Origin: Coprinopsis marcescibilis
Taxonomy: Eukaryota > Basidiomycota > Agaricomycetes > Agaricales > Psathyrellaceae
Assembly: GCA_004369085.1 (NCBI GenBank)
Contig: ML210154.1
Span: forward strand, 188,605-252,604
Direction of reading: 5' to 3'
Length of the DNA stretch: 64,000 bases
Shown here: piece after piece, positions 23,384-35,642 of the stretch
How the letters are laid out: each line of letters starts with the position of its first letter
Numbering within the stretch: position 1 is the first letter of the stretch
Program-made: the position numbers and the translations under genes
The notes under the pieces: generated by a model
What the model saw: the letters and a program-made list of their open reading frames with translations, nothing else
The model's database searches: none
What the model was told of the DNA's origin: nothing

Positions 23384-24038
23384 TTGTTGCCGCCGTGCTG
23401 ACCTGGTTATTGCTGTTGTTATCCTTCTATCCTTCTTTTTCATGCTTCTTCTATCAGCCTGTTCTCGACGATGATCCACACGCGTGTTGCGACTCACCGG
23501 TTAATTTCTCGCCTCGACCTGCCCTGTCACCGTTTGTGGTGGCATCTGTTCGCGAATCCCATCGTGGATCTGAACTACAGTCGGTCCTGTTCTTGTTGTT
23601 GATATCTTATCTACTTGTTATTTCGGTGCGGCAACTTTCTTTCTCGTTTGATGTCTTCCTTCTCCTTTCTATCCTTCAATTCTTGCCAATTCTTGTTCTT
23701 CGTGATATGTTGTAAAACGGATAGTCAGGTTCTGTTTCGATTTCGAAATCCATGGCATCCATCAATTCTTTCCCTTTGTCGCTTACAAACTCGCGTCTCT
23801 TTTCCTTTCGCGCTATATCGGAAGTTTTTCACATCTACTGTATAGTTCACATAAACACCGTCAGTTATCGATAACTAAATTCCATCTGTTCAGAATCTCA
23901 CCTGTGTAATGTTTTTGTGCGGCGCCAAGGCCAACGCTGGCTGATGCATGCTGTGTGTATTTTTGGAACACACGCTCAAGTGATCACCTGGTTCGACCGT
24001 ATTGCAATGACTTGCATCTCAGTCAGGTTTAGTTACCA
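23384..24038. other. 3' flank of SSXT-like gene and promoter of SH3 gene
   Basis: Pyrimidine-rich sequence without a coding frame of merit. Likely UTR and promoter. Confidence 0.5.
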
Positions 24039-25603
24039 ATGCCCTTTGCAAATCTACCATCCAAGGAGAAGGATGCGTTCTTTTCTCTGTTAGACGAGTG
24101 AGTTGACGATGCTTTAAGATAGTATTCTTATCGAACTCACCAGATGCCATAAATGACCAGGTACTTTCAATCTCGACCTGAGATATTCGCGCAGAATCAG
24201 CAGGGGAGCTCAACTGCCACTGGAAAGAACGACTTTCAGGCATCGGCTATTAAACAGGCCATCGTCTCTAATCCGGAGGCTACAGCCAGAGTATTTGGTG
24301 CGGGATTAAGGCACGCTGCCAACGCATCCTCTGCTCCCCCTCCCCCTGCTCCCCGTGCAACTCCTCCCTCGTCGACATCAAAGGAAGACGAAGATGATGT
24401 TGTGAACTCGTGTTCTCCGTTGTTCGATGTGTATCTGACTGGCTTGTTGCGCAGGAGTCTGGACAACCGACAACTGTTGCGGGGCGGATCGCAGCCTTGG
24501 CGGCTGCTCGAGCTAATGTGGGCCAAGGGCCTGTATCAGGGCCGGCGAGCAATCGGGTGCGATGTGTTGGGCTTTATATGACGCTGCAACTGCTGACCGT
24601 TTGCTGAAACGTTAGAAATTCGGCGATGTCGATACTTCATCGGCTAAAGGGTTGATTAATCCGAATCCATTTCGACAAAGCAACAAGGGAACACCTCCGC
24701 CCCCTGCTGCTCCGAGTTCGAATAGCAGATTTGGAGCTCAACGAGGTGGGGCGCCATCTAACGTCGATTACGATGAACCCTCTGCACCATCTGCACCACC
24801 TCCGCCGCCGCCAGGAAGGAAACCAGTGGTACAGGAGGAAGAAAGGGGAGACTGGGCCGAAGCGTTGTATAACTATGAATCATCGGTGCGTTTTGATTTA
24901 TATACTTACCGAAAGCATGAGAGTTTGACCCTATTCTTGTTTTCCGCGCCCTCCCTTCTGCCGTCTTTTGCCTGTTTCCGGGTATGCTTCTAACACTTCT
25001 ATTATCGCTGTCGAATGGGTGATCAAACTTCTTTGCCTCTCATTTGCTTCACACTTCTCTGTCCCGCTTTGTGCCCTCTTCCTATCCGGTTCTATCGCTT
25101 CGCTTCACGCTTCCCGTGCGCTTGTGTGACTGGAATGGGATGGTTGTGGGGATATAGGAGGCTGGGGATTTGGAAATTCGAGAGGGGCAGAGGGTGCTGG
25201 TGACAGAACGGTCGTCGGATGATTGGTGCGTACGAGATTCATTCCTTCCTTATATCATTTGGCTGTCCCGTCTGTCCATTCTACGCCATCCCAATCAATT
25301 TAACTTTAACCATAACGCTTATCATCAACCCCGATTCAATGGCTTTGAAACCCACCGCTGTGGACCCAAAATTTGCTCCAAAGGCATCGCAGACGTGTCG
25401 GACCCTCGCCAGTGCCCCGTGCCAATGCTTTTGACACATTTTATGTGTCTGGCTTACGGCACTTTTATCTTTCCGTCATGTTTTTCTTCCCGGAAACCGA
25501 AACATCAGGGCGTTACTGATTTGGTTTAATTTCGTTTAGGTGGACCGGGGAAGTGAATGGAAAGTCGGGGCTGTTCCCAGCGTCATATGTGAAGGTGCTC
25601 TGA
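24039..25603 (+). CDS. SH3-domain protein with Pro-rich linker
   Basis: Six exons (24039-24097, 24161-24398, 24455-24556, 24616-24885, 25158-25225, 25540-25603), 266 aa. The C-terminal SH3 domain is complete only after splicing: EALYNYESS, EAGDLEIREGQRVLVTE, DDWWTGEVNGKSGLFPASY. It has the ALYNY start, the WW pair and the Pro/Tyr ligand-pocket residues. Upstream are Pro tracts (PPPPAPRATPP, APPPPPPGRK) that could bind SH3 domains in cis or trans. N-terminus MPFANLPSKEKDAFFSLLDE, then YFQSRPEIF. Such proteins usually act in cortical actin or endocytic complexes; that role is inferred. The last two introns, 272 and 314 nt, are far longer than others in the window. Confidence 0.8.
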
Positions 25604-26940
25604 ACGCGGGGGAAGGGACGTCGAGTCTATTTCATTTCCCTCTCCCTATTTATGTGTGTAATGTTTATTGGAATCAAGCGTTTGGTCCGGTTTGAACCCC
25701 CGTTCTTGTCGCTTCCTTGGGTATTCCGTTCGCATCGAAGCTTTGAGGGGAGGTAGGTCCTCGGGGATTGGAATCATCTTACTTGGACGATTGTGGAACT
25801 ATCCATCACCATTCCTGCAGCGCTTTCCCATCCACATCCATTCATTGCTGATATCGGTTGACATATTTTGACCACTTTGACGATTGTCACATCAAAAAGG
25901 AAGCAACAATTCAGTTGGTAGTGTTTCGGTTTCGTCTATGAAAAGGTTGACGCTCGAGTCCCAATTTGTTCATTTCAGTTATAAAATGCCGGGTCGACGG
26001 GTCGGCTTTCCGTGCGCCAGGCCTCAGACTGGAAACCTATGATTTCGCACGGTGCCCGTTGTACATTTGAACGTTTGAACTTTGGAAGGTTGCAGTGTTT
26101 CGGTGCTGGGTAAGCGATTGTTCACGAATATATCGCACGTCACGATGATTCGACCATCGTCATTCAACGTACAAATCCGAATACTAATCTCATCATTGTC
26201 AAGCATCAAGTTCTGCGTAGTAATCGACCGTCTTAAGCCGCAACGAGCGGAATTTGAGATATTCGTGAAAGTCCCCGATCTTCTCTAGTCAAAGGTATCC
26301 TGACAGTTTTCATTGGTTAGAGCGTTGGATGATTCTTCTATGCTAGCAGCCCCATTAATTTGCGTTCTCCGCCGTGCTTCTGGTTCATGGATTTGTTCAT
26401 TGAGCGAAAATGCGTTTGTTCTCGCCATTAATTAAATCGCTCCGCTTGTACGGTCCATAGCGTTGGGTTGAACATGGTGCCGGGGCTGTCAACCAGCTCC
26501 AGCTCACGTCAAGGAATCCAGAGAGCTTTCGACGTGATTTATGACACTTGCAGCATGGTATAGACGTGGAAGATGAAACTGCGTCACTGTTACATTTGCA
26601 GAATGTACGAAACCGATTAAATTTTCAACGTTGGAGTAGCCGTGTTATGGGCATAATCAACTTGACCTCGAAGAGAAAGGTCTCCGGAAAAAGTCAATAT
26701 GTGTATTCGATGATCGGTAAAGGAATCGAGTATGTGGCTGAAATGACCTTGCGAGGACATTGGCGCTTCGGTGGGTCAATCGTGTCAGGTAGACCCGCAG
26801 GAGAGTTTTCAGTTAGAAGTGAGCCTTGCATAGGCCGTGAGACTCAGGAACATCACCAAAACGGCAATTTCATTCTGGTTCTTTTCGTGATTTCAAAAGA
26901 AACACCATCTCGGCCGAGATGCACGGTTATTTAGAAAGTG
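25604..26940. other. Intergenic, no gene seen
   Basis: 3' flank of the SH3 gene. An open frame at 26548-26934 has no motif and no splice partners. Confidence 0.5.
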
Positions 26941-27065
26941 CCTAGAAAGCTCGAAAAAGTCATTTTGAATTTAAAAAGCAGGCAACCTTTGAAAAAGATG
27001 ACCATCTTTTTTGATCTTTTTGAGTGCTTTTTAAATTCAAGAAAAAGCTATTTAAAGAAACGTTG
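26941..27065. repeat. AT-rich hairpin at left flank of Plavaka copy A
   Basis: A perfect 16 nt inverted repeat, TTGAATTTAAAAAGCA ... TGCTTTTTAAATTCAA, encloses a second hairpin, AAAAGAT-GACC-ATCTTTT. Just outside lies GCTCGAAAAAGTC. A related GCTCGAAAAAGATC occurs in inverted orientation near 34322-34335, on the other side of the transposase and DUF6698 pair. Terminal or subterminal transposon sequence is likely, but exact ends and target-site duplications were not found. Confidence 0.5.
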
Positions 27066-27236
27066 ACCTGGCTTACAAAGCAATGCATAGATCTCACGCT
27101 CTGATATCTCACAGACAGAATCAAAGGCAGCGGGCTCAAGGCAGGTGCAAGTAGAATACAAATCATGAATGAATAGAAAGCGAACAGTTACACATACTAT
27201 ACATACAGCAAGGTTGGTACAAGAAAGGAATGAAAT

Positions 27237-30200
27237 CTACAAGTGGTCGTACTTATCGAGCACACTACGTGTGTCCGAATCAACATCACTGACCTCGCTA
27301 TCACTGGACTCATGCTCGCTCTCTGAAATGCCTGACCCTTCGCCCTCCTCCGCGTCTTCTTCAGCATCTACAGTAGGACCCACGTTGTAGGCCAATCCAT
27401 ACCCATAATCCACCTCTTCCTGCATCATGCCATCGTCCTCCGGGTCAACATCACTCTCCGATTCATCCTCTGCATCCTCCATCCCATCCGAGTCACCACT
27501 AGCCTCGCTGTCGGAATCTTCGTCTGAGTTGGATGCCCTCTCAGATGTGGAATCAGGGACAATGAAGTTCTTGTACAGCTGGAGAGGTTGGAGTGGGTAG
27601 TAAGGAAGTGGAGTACCATGGCCTGGTCCACCGCCAATATACCGCATGAACATATCGCGGTCAACAACCTGTTAAGCACAGAATGAGAAAAGTGCTGTAA
27701 GAACATTCAATCACTCACGGGTTCACATAGTAGAATCCCCAGTCTTCATCATTGTCCATCTTCCGTCGAGCAACAGATGGTCCCAGGCGGTCATCAACCT
27801 CCCCAAACTCGAATGCAGGGAGGATGTGAGCAGCTCGGATGACGTGAGCTGGGTCTGCAAAGCCAAGGGCTCCCGCAGTGGGATCGGATGCGGTCAAGAA
27901 GCCCACACGCTGGAGTTGACCACCTTCAAACCCAGGTGAATCCTCATCCAGATCACGACCCAACCACCGCATCCAGAGAAAGTCGATGGTCCGTTCTTCA
28001 AAAAGAGTTGAAGTGGGAGGGCGGTAGTAGACGGTCGCATGGAAGATACCAGAAACCCGACCGTACCAATAGGGGTGTGGCTTCAAGAATGGATCTGTCT
28101 CTTCACATGGGAGCATGACATGGCAACGGTCGGTCCGGGGATTGACAAAGTTGTATTCGGTCTTCATGTTGTACGTCGAGTACTGGATCCGAATTGTTTT
28201 ATGCTCGTAGATGATGTCGTTTACAATGCTGATTCTTCGACGCTGTTCATCGGTGTAATCATCTTCGTGGGGGCGTAGAGGCTCAAAATAGCTCAGAAGA
28301 TGATCGAGAAGGTCAACCTTGAATGTCTGTAAACCCATGGGAATCAGTTCCAGCCACGGGAACTAATTTAAAGACTCACTTTCAGTGCCTGGTCGTTGGG
28401 GTTGTCCGCGATCCATCGCGAAATGTTGATAGGGGTCAGGTGGGTCTTGGAGATTCGGTACGTCGGCACATCAGGTTGCCCCGGTTGCTTAGGCAGTTCC
28501 TTAAGCAACCCTTCCTTCCTGAGCTCCTCACGGACCAGGCGTTCCTGTCGTTTGTTCTCAGCAACTCGCGCCTTGACTTTGAGGAGGACCCGTAGTCGTC
28601 GGAAGTGCCGGGCAACCTGCATCTCAAAGCCAAATATCTTGTTGGTTCGAGCGTAAAATCTCTTCACAATACGGTGCTCGAGCTCTCCCTAAAGCTGGAT
28701 TAGCAACATGAAGGATGTAAAGCCCGAGAGATTACTCACCACCTGAGTTGTGTAGTTGTCAGTGGGGCCAAACAGACTGATCGCCTCCCATACATGGCCC
28801 AGAGCGTGGAACTTGTAAGTGTTGAGGTTCAGAAGGCGGATTCGGCTTGAGGCGGGGTCGGTTTCATCGTTGCCGTTGCTGTTGAGGTTGCTAGCCTTGC
28901 CCTTCCCCTTGAATTTTCCCTTTTTGCTGCTCTTGCCCTTCTTGTTCGTGGTCTGCTCTTGGTTGGTGCGGGTATGGCGTCGAACACGAGCGGCCTGTTC
29001 TCCTGGCAGCTCGACTGTTGTGAACGATTGGCAGACGACTTTGAAGCTGCGAATCCTGCTGCCGAGCACACGGGTAACTGTTCGAAGCATCTTCACAGTT
29101 GTTGATGTGTGGAGGCGTAGTTTGGCAAGCGCATGCCACGTTGCAAAGCAAAAGAGCATTAGATGGATATCTTCACCTTCAATACCCTCGATGAGACCCA
29201 TAAAGACAGGGATAGAGCACTGAAAGGAGGGGCATTCAATCAGAATCAAATTCGGCACAGGATATATGAACCCACCTGAAGTAAATCCTCGAAGTTCCGG
29301 CCTGCCAGCTTTTTCATTGCAGCGGTGTTGTTTGAGAACTTCCGGATTGTGCCTTTGCCAAAGCTAGGAATCAGCCGATATCTGAAGACGTGCTCAGTTT
29401 GGAATATCCCTTTTAAAACACTCAGATAATTACCGTCTATTGAGTTTTTGTATCTTGTCTCCAGGGACTGAGTACAGTACGCGCATCAGATGAGTAAACA
29501 TGGCCTTCCAGACCCCAAGTTCGACCTCGTGCAGGATGTCGGATACGAGCATAGAAAAGAAATTGAATCCAGAGGACATGAGCTGGGAGAATGCATTCTG
29601 AAATGCGACGGTTAGTATATGAAATGAGTGGGTCCAAACTTTACTCACGCGAACGGGAACCTCTGACTGTTGGCCAATAGTCAATGCGAACGATTTAGAC
29701 TGAGGGCTATACCCTTTCTTGAAGATCCTTGCCCGACATCCCTCAACTTCCCTACACTGACGTGGTGTGTCCTCTCGGCGATCTTGTCGGGCTTTGTCGT
29801 CGTCGTCAGTTCCCATCTTGTGAAACGCACTCTTGCATACGAGGCATTGGCAGCATCCACAGTTTGACAGGTATTGAATTGTCCCAATGAGAACCCTGTT
29901 CAAAAGTCAGCATTTAGGACAACGTTGAAAGGGTTAGGGAATACATACTTTTCGGGATAGTCGGCAGAGTAAAAGAAGAATCGAGGGAAAAGACGACATG
30001 TCTTCCCATCGCCACACTTGACAACAATGCCGTGTTTGTGCGCCTTGAGAAAGTCATCGTCAAGAAGAACCCGCCATGCTCCGTGAAAAAGTTCCCGTTT
30101 CAGATGGGTGACCACCTTGGCACTTGCAGGGACGCCATAAGCTTCCTGATAGCGGTCTTGGAGGTTCTGTAAGAGCTAATTGGCCGGTTTTAGTAAGTAG

Positions 30201-31628
30201 TGGGAACTAGAAGGCAAAAGACTCACTGTTGGAATGTACGCCAAATGGTGTGCTGCATGGTTTGTCGGCTTCCCTCGATTGTACTTGCTTTGGTTCCCAA
30301 TGTAAGTGTAGATGGGCCATAACGATGCTGTTCCAAAGCTTGCTAGGTGTGTCGAATCGGACCAGAGGAGGATGGATGCCACACTATACTCGAGATCATC
30401 TGGATCCCCATCCTCCCGAGGCTGCTGCATAATACGATCATGTTCTTCAAGAAAGGCATCTGAGCCAATGACCTCGTTGTAGATGCGCTCGGGTTCAGCC
30501 TCAGGAGTGGCTTTCCAGAACTCCTGATACGGTGTGTACTCGAAGGATTGAGCTGTCGAGTCCGTGAACGCGCTGGTGATGACCTCTATCAGGCTCCGGT
30601 GGACCATGCCCTCGACAACTAGCTCTGGTGCTGCGGACTCTGAGGCGTGCTTGGTACCTTCATGAGGCATTGGGATCGTGATGGGAGATGTTTTCCATAT
30701 GTTGCTGTCAAAAAATGGGGATATGGCAGGGTCGGAACTGTCGAGTGCGGCCAAACATTTGGGGAGCTTGAAAGACTTCGTGTCGGTTAGGGAGAACTCG
30801 GGGTCGCCAATAACATGGGCAATAAAGTCGCCAAAGCCAACAACGGAGCTAGAGTCGCCACTGCCGTTCTTGTAGAAACTGTCTGTCAAGAGGTATTGGG
30901 TTGCATTTTGGAATGGGGCATAGATGTTGTCCTTGAATAGTCAATAGGGCCCTCCCCAGAATGCCTTCAGCCAGGTAGAAGTCGACTGTTTCGGCACTGT
31001 CGAACTTGTTTTAGGCAATGGCTGGGATGGATATTTGGGGTAAAGCTGGAAGGTGCCAAACTTGCTTGGCAGCGTCCTGACTTGGGTTGGATAGACCCGT
31101 TTGTCAACTTTCTCTGCTTTAATGGCCTGCTTGACCGTGTTGTGCGTCACAGCATCTTGGAGACCTGGAATAGCAGTTGACGTCTCTGCCACCTGGTCCC
31201 TGAGCCTCGCTGGTAGATGTCGTATGCGTCCACCACGGGTTGGGGCGAGTTTTGGACCAGCGACATCGACCCGGGCCTTTTTCTACGTGATTGGGGCTTA
31301 GTTTACCTGGGATCCTTGACCAGATCATCTGAATTTACCTTTGGAGGTGGCTGTTCCATTGAGTTCGAAGTAGATGCAACTGGGGTATCTGCTGTCGTGT
31401 GCAAACCACCGGCCGTCTGATTCTACATCCCAGTGAACAAAAAGCATGGATTACAGTTGAGAAATGGCATACCTTTTCCTTGAGCTTGTCTATCCAGAGT
31501 TGGGCATCCTTCCTGAGCATCTCCTTGTGCAGCTTACAGCCAGTTTCGTGTGTATGTTGTCCATGGCTACTTTTGAATGTCCGTGCACATCCTGTGCCAG
31601 TGCAGCGGTAGGTCTTCTTGTTAAGCAT
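27237..31628 (-). pseudogene. Plavaka transposase, copy A, one in-frame stop
   Basis: Multi-exon minus-strand gene with many 50-60 nt introns. It starts MLNKKTYRCTGTGCARTF with a C2H2-like zinc finger (CTGTGC ... HTHETGC). Diagnostic Plavaka blocks follow in order: SASILLWSDSTHLASFG, WPIYTYIGNQSKYNRGKP with HHLAYIPT, LFPRFFFYSADYPEK, LVSDILHEVELGVWK, and a C-terminal FVDRDMFMRYIGGGPGHG with a long Asp/Ser tail. The D of SADYPEK and the DILHE motif are likely catalytic (RNase H fold). A TGA at 30941-30943 interrupts the frame (GGPY-stop-LFKDNIYAPFQN) with homology on both sides, and I found no intron that removes it in frame. All other exons appear open, so inactivation is recent or is a single-read artefact. 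Exon borders are not all resolved. Confidence 0.75.
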
Positions 31629-31849
31629 GCGAATATGGCCAAATTGGAGAGAAAAGACAATTAAAAGTAGTAATAATTGAGTTACACGCAGGATAAAACC
31701 ATAGCTGTGGTGGTAGGAGGAAGAGATAATCTGCAAACACGTCTGTATATTTCCCTAAGTCCAGGCGCACGTGTATTCCTCACATGACGCATACAACCAT
31801 TCACGCGTCACGCATAAAGCTCTGTCTGTTCTTCCCTTCTCCCATTATC
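31629..31849. promoter_or_regulatory. Shared divergent promoter, transposase A and DUF6698 gene
   Basis: Only 221 bp separate the two start codons (31628 minus, 31850 plus). Any promoter here must serve both directions, which supports a functional pairing of the two genes. No clear TATA box was seen. Confidence 0.5.
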
Positions 31850-34075
31850 ATGTCCCGCTCGTCTCAGCCTTCCCAAAAGTGTAATAAATCGAAAGGGTCA
31901 TCCCAAAAGCAGTGAGTATTACTATTTTGACAGTACTGAGGCCTGTATATACTGATATGATTCAATTTGGGCAGGGCTACTTCGAAAAAGCACAAAGCCC
32001 CGCCACCTCGAGTGTCTGCAAAGGGAAAACGGCTTCTTCGGTTGCAGAAGTTTCTAGAAGAAGGCGCAGATAGCGATGAAGAGGACTCTGACCTTGAAGA
32101 CTTTATGGAGGCTGCTGCTCAAGCTCTGGAAAGCAGCGAGAGCAGCGTGGAGGATGAGGATGAGGAGCGTGTTGTACGCCCTGCTGTTGGACCTCTTACA
32201 GCTGCCCTGAAAGCTCGAATTACCAAAGTACCTGCAGTGGGTGGAAAGTGAGTTTTTATATGCGCATATACTATGTAGTCTTGCAGTCACCGACCTTTTG
32301 ATTGTGATAGATCCATTATCCAGGCTGCTGGGCAAGTTGCCGGCCTGTTGCATCGCATGCGGCACCACTACGTGACGTGGAAGAATGTATTCTTTATCCA
32401 GAGCTGTCTAGATTGTGGAGCATACATTGATCAGGATCAGCAGCCCATTCCATTAGCCAAGTAAGATTTCTCTACTTATCTAAGGGATTTTTAACGCTCA
32501 TTTATCTCAGATTTAAGGAGATAAATGCGCTCGAAATTCAATTCTTTGAGTTTCTATGCAACAGTGTCCCTGCTTTTGAGTTGGAGCTTCCAGCTCTCAA
32601 AGCTCGACCTTTGGCAATGAAAGCTCTCGCAAAATACGTATGTGTCTTACTCCTTGATTTATACCTTGGCGCTGACTGGTTTGATCCTTGTAGCTGGATA
32701 TGGTTGTAACGTCAACTCGAGGGACCGACATCTTTCGTCTCAAACCTGCTTCACTCACCGCTCTCAATGATTGGTTGACAGACTCACCCTTCTCCTCAGC
32801 AACGGTGTCGTCTGAGCTTGCCAAGGCCAATTGTGGCTGGCGTAACCTTGCAACGGCGGCGGCCATTGTCCCACAGATGCAATATGCCAAGTTTTGCGAG
32901 GATCCCCAGTCGTGAGTTGTGCCTTCTGTGTTTTGATTGGTCTGTATTACATGCTTATAACATTCTGTAAGGTTCTGCGATGACATTAACAATGGCAGGG
33001 TCTCTCCGCCCAAAGCTAATCGTTTGCCTATGTTCTGCTGGGATCTTTCTGTCTACGACGCTGAGGTGTTTGATGAGGGTCTCTTTGAGTCCCCGATACT
33101 GTTCAAGGTACATTTCTGCTCGCGTTTTTGCTTTTATTATGTTTGCTAACAATGCTTACTCTTGAAGGCGGCTACTCTAGTGCTCAATGGCCCATCGTCA
33201 ACACAATCTGCCTCAAGTAAGGCAATCATTATCAAACGTGGGCGCAGCTGCTTTGCTGTCAGTCAACGCATTACCCGGATCACCTTCGAGTTCATCGCAT
33301 ACATCGTCATTCTGGTAAGCATCGAGACATTTACGCCACATCAATCCCGTCTAACCTGGCTTGCCGCTCAGGTCTATTGGTCATTTAGCGACCTGACTGA
33401 TTTTCGACAGGCTGAACAAGGAGCGTTTCAATACTCGATGCTCTATGACACTATTGTTCAGCAGGGTAAGGCTGAGGACGATGTGAGCAAAAGGTGGATT
33501 GCCCGTTTATTAGAGACCTGGTCTACGTATGTTCTTATTGTCAAGTTGTGGCCTTTACTAATTTTATCCTATACAGTCATCTGCTTTCGCCACTTCCGCT
33601 CCAACATACCCCGGACAACAACGAGAATACTGACAACGACATGGAGGAATCAGAGCTGGATCGCCTGGTAGCCCTCCGGATGTCACGCGAATCTGCATCT
33701 GAGACTCAGACTCGGTACCGTTGCTGTGACGAAGCTGTTTTCATAGTCATTTATATCTTCTTTGCCTTGATCTTTCAGCTCTCAGCAACCGGAAGATGGG
33801 CCAAGCACTTCTTCTACAGATACACCGGACGAACGCTCTGCCACCAGGTATGTTTTGTTCTCTATGGTTCACTCGTTGGGTTTTGACATTTGCTGTTCAG
33901 CAGCTCTTCGGACAACGAGGGCGAGAACGACTACAACGGCATGAGCAGCCGCCCCACCTCCCCACCTGCATCATCAGACGCAGAACCTTTGACCGAGGAC
34001 GGTGACATGGATTTTGCCAGCTTCCGTATTCCAGTCACAACTGGGCGGTACACCAAGAAAACCTCGAAACGCTGA
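31850..34075 (+). CDS. DUF6698-family protein, copy 1
   Basis: Eleven exons (31850-31911, 31975-32247, 32311-32460, 32511-32637, 32694-32911, 32972-33107, 33168-33314, 33372-33526, 33577-33714, 33779-33847, 33904-34075) join in frame to 548 aa. Lys-rich start, acidic stretch (DSDEEDSDLEDFMEAAAQAL), then the family core: TSTRGTDIFRLK...LNDWL, LPMFCWDLSVYD, FDEGLFESPILFKAATLVLN-GPSS, and a late FQYSMLYDTIVQ. It shares this order with the gene at 52066-53739. I recognise the pattern as the fungal DUF6698 family, abundant in Agaricomycetes and without known function. The C-terminus is Ser/acidic and ends basic (RYTKKTSKR). Divergent from Plavaka A at 221 bp. Confidence 0.65.
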
Positions 34076-34314
34076 CTGTGTCTTCGGCTCTGCCCTGTCT
34101 TTTGCTTTCTATTCGCTTTTCTGTTGTTTTTTACTGTGCTTTGCTTTCATTTACGGCTGGCTACTACCCTACAATGTCTTACTGTACTGCCTTACCTAAT
34201 CTAATCTGGTATTCTTGCTCAATGGACGCATTGTAGCGCCAGCACATAAGAGATCAATGAAATGATGTCATTGCTCGCCTACCGTTCTGCAACTACGTCA
34301 TCACTGGCCTTGGT

Positions 34315-34505
34315 GCGGTGATCTTTTTCGAGCATTTCGTGCTTTTTGAAACATCGGCGATCTTTTTGAAACATCCACGTTTGTTTTTGAAACATCCTGG
34401 CATATTTTTTAATTACCATAATACTCTTTTCTGTAAAATAGCTTTTCAAGCGAAAAGAGCTTTTCGGTACTTTACAAATTGCCGAAAAGCTCGGAAACGC
34501 CAAAG
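34315..34505. repeat. Subterminal repeats and hairpin, right flank of element A
   Basis: Three direct copies of TTTTTGAAACATC lie between about 34345 and 34400. A hairpin follows, GAGCTTTTCGG ... CCGAAAAGCTC (11 nt stems, near 34460-34492). A GATCTTTTTCGAGC motif at 34320 is the inverted counterpart of GCTCGAAAAAG at 26948. Such clustered repeats are typical of CACTA-like element ends. Confidence 0.5.
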
Positions 34506-34510
34506 CCGTT

Positions 34511-35642
34511 TTGGTGATGAAGCAAAAGATATACCAGAACTTGAGGCACTATCTGGGTAAGTCGTAGTTTGCGCTAAGGAAGAGATTCCGGACTTCCTCG
34601 AGATTGCTAATGGTGAGCAAGCCGATCAAAATTTAACAAATTAGAGCTACTGCCATCTGTCCCTATGTGAAATGGAGGTGGACTAATTTGGAGGAGGGTT
34701 TGGGTTAATGAAACCCGACTTGTCGGCTGGGTGTGCGGTGTGCCTAAGTTCGGAAACTCATGACCAGAAAGGAGACTTAGTCTAGTCAATATTAATATTC
34801 TGGATTTTGGGCCCTATTGAGGACACTTCGAGGGAAATCAGGATATAGAAAGTTGAAGACAAGCAGTACTTTCATCAGTAATTGACGACGCCCTCTGACA
34901 TTCCCTTACGGTTATTATGAAATTTTATCAGAATTTTGATCCTTTATAAGGGTTTATCGATCACCATCAGACTTGGCATTCTTCGCAAGGTTGCTGGGTG
35001 TTATAAGGCCTGATAATATCAGCATGAGTCTTATGAAGAGGAAATACATTTGGAGCTTCAGACGGGGAAGCAGCTAGCTTTTTGGTCAAAGCGGTTATGT
35101 TTGATCAGAACTGAATATCAGGAAAGCACAAGGTGCTGCACTAGGAAGACGACTATAATCCATTATATTACTGCTGAAGAGGAAAAGTGGCCGACTACTT
35201 GAATGCTGAACAGCAAATTGTTGGGTTCTAACTGATAGTAGATATATCGCAACGAGATGATGGCAAGCGGCAGTGACAATTGATAATCAACAGTAAATTG
35301 AGGTTACATTCGTGACATTCATATGAGGTTGTGGATCAGTGTTGCAAAAGAGGCGATTCCGTCGGTATTTGGAACAAGAAATTGGTTGCAAATGTGGAAG
35401 CGCGCGAGACGGGCCCGGAGCACGCGAAAGGAATATAGAAGATATGAAGAAAAAACAAGGTACGCTGTGTAAAAAAACGAAGGAAGCCATCGGGACACGA
35501 TCCAAAGCGCACAAAATAGGGTTGCATACGGATTAAAACAAGAAATTAAAAAGCATATACATAGGCCTGCAAAGTACGAATTAGAAACGGTGTCGCCGAA
35601 AACCAATTACTACTTACATTTGCGTTCAGTTCAAGTAATTTC
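34511..35642. other. Intergenic, no gene seen
   Basis: AT-rich. Open frames at 35287-35606 on both strands overlap and look like chance. No transposon remnant recognised. Confidence 0.45.

Larger units (their letters stand above)
26945..34510 (-). mobile_element. Plavaka-type DNA transposon A (limits approximate)
   Basis: The core is the transposase region on the minus strand (27237-31628). The limits are drawn at hairpin-rich AT sequences found on both outer sides. The interval includes a divergently transcribed DUF6698 gene. Plavaka elements are large cut-and-paste transposons of the CACTA/EnSpm relationship, common in Agaricomycetes. Whether the DUF6698 gene is inside the true element is not proven. 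Confidence 0.45.

Noticed and set aside
25680..25710. GGTTTGAACCC word resembling a tRNA B box
   Set aside because: No matching A box, acceptor stem or anticodon arm could be folded around it.
35319..35606. 95-codon hydrophobic minus frame as a membrane protein
   Set aside because: It overlaps other open frames in AT-rich sequence, without family motifs or splice context.
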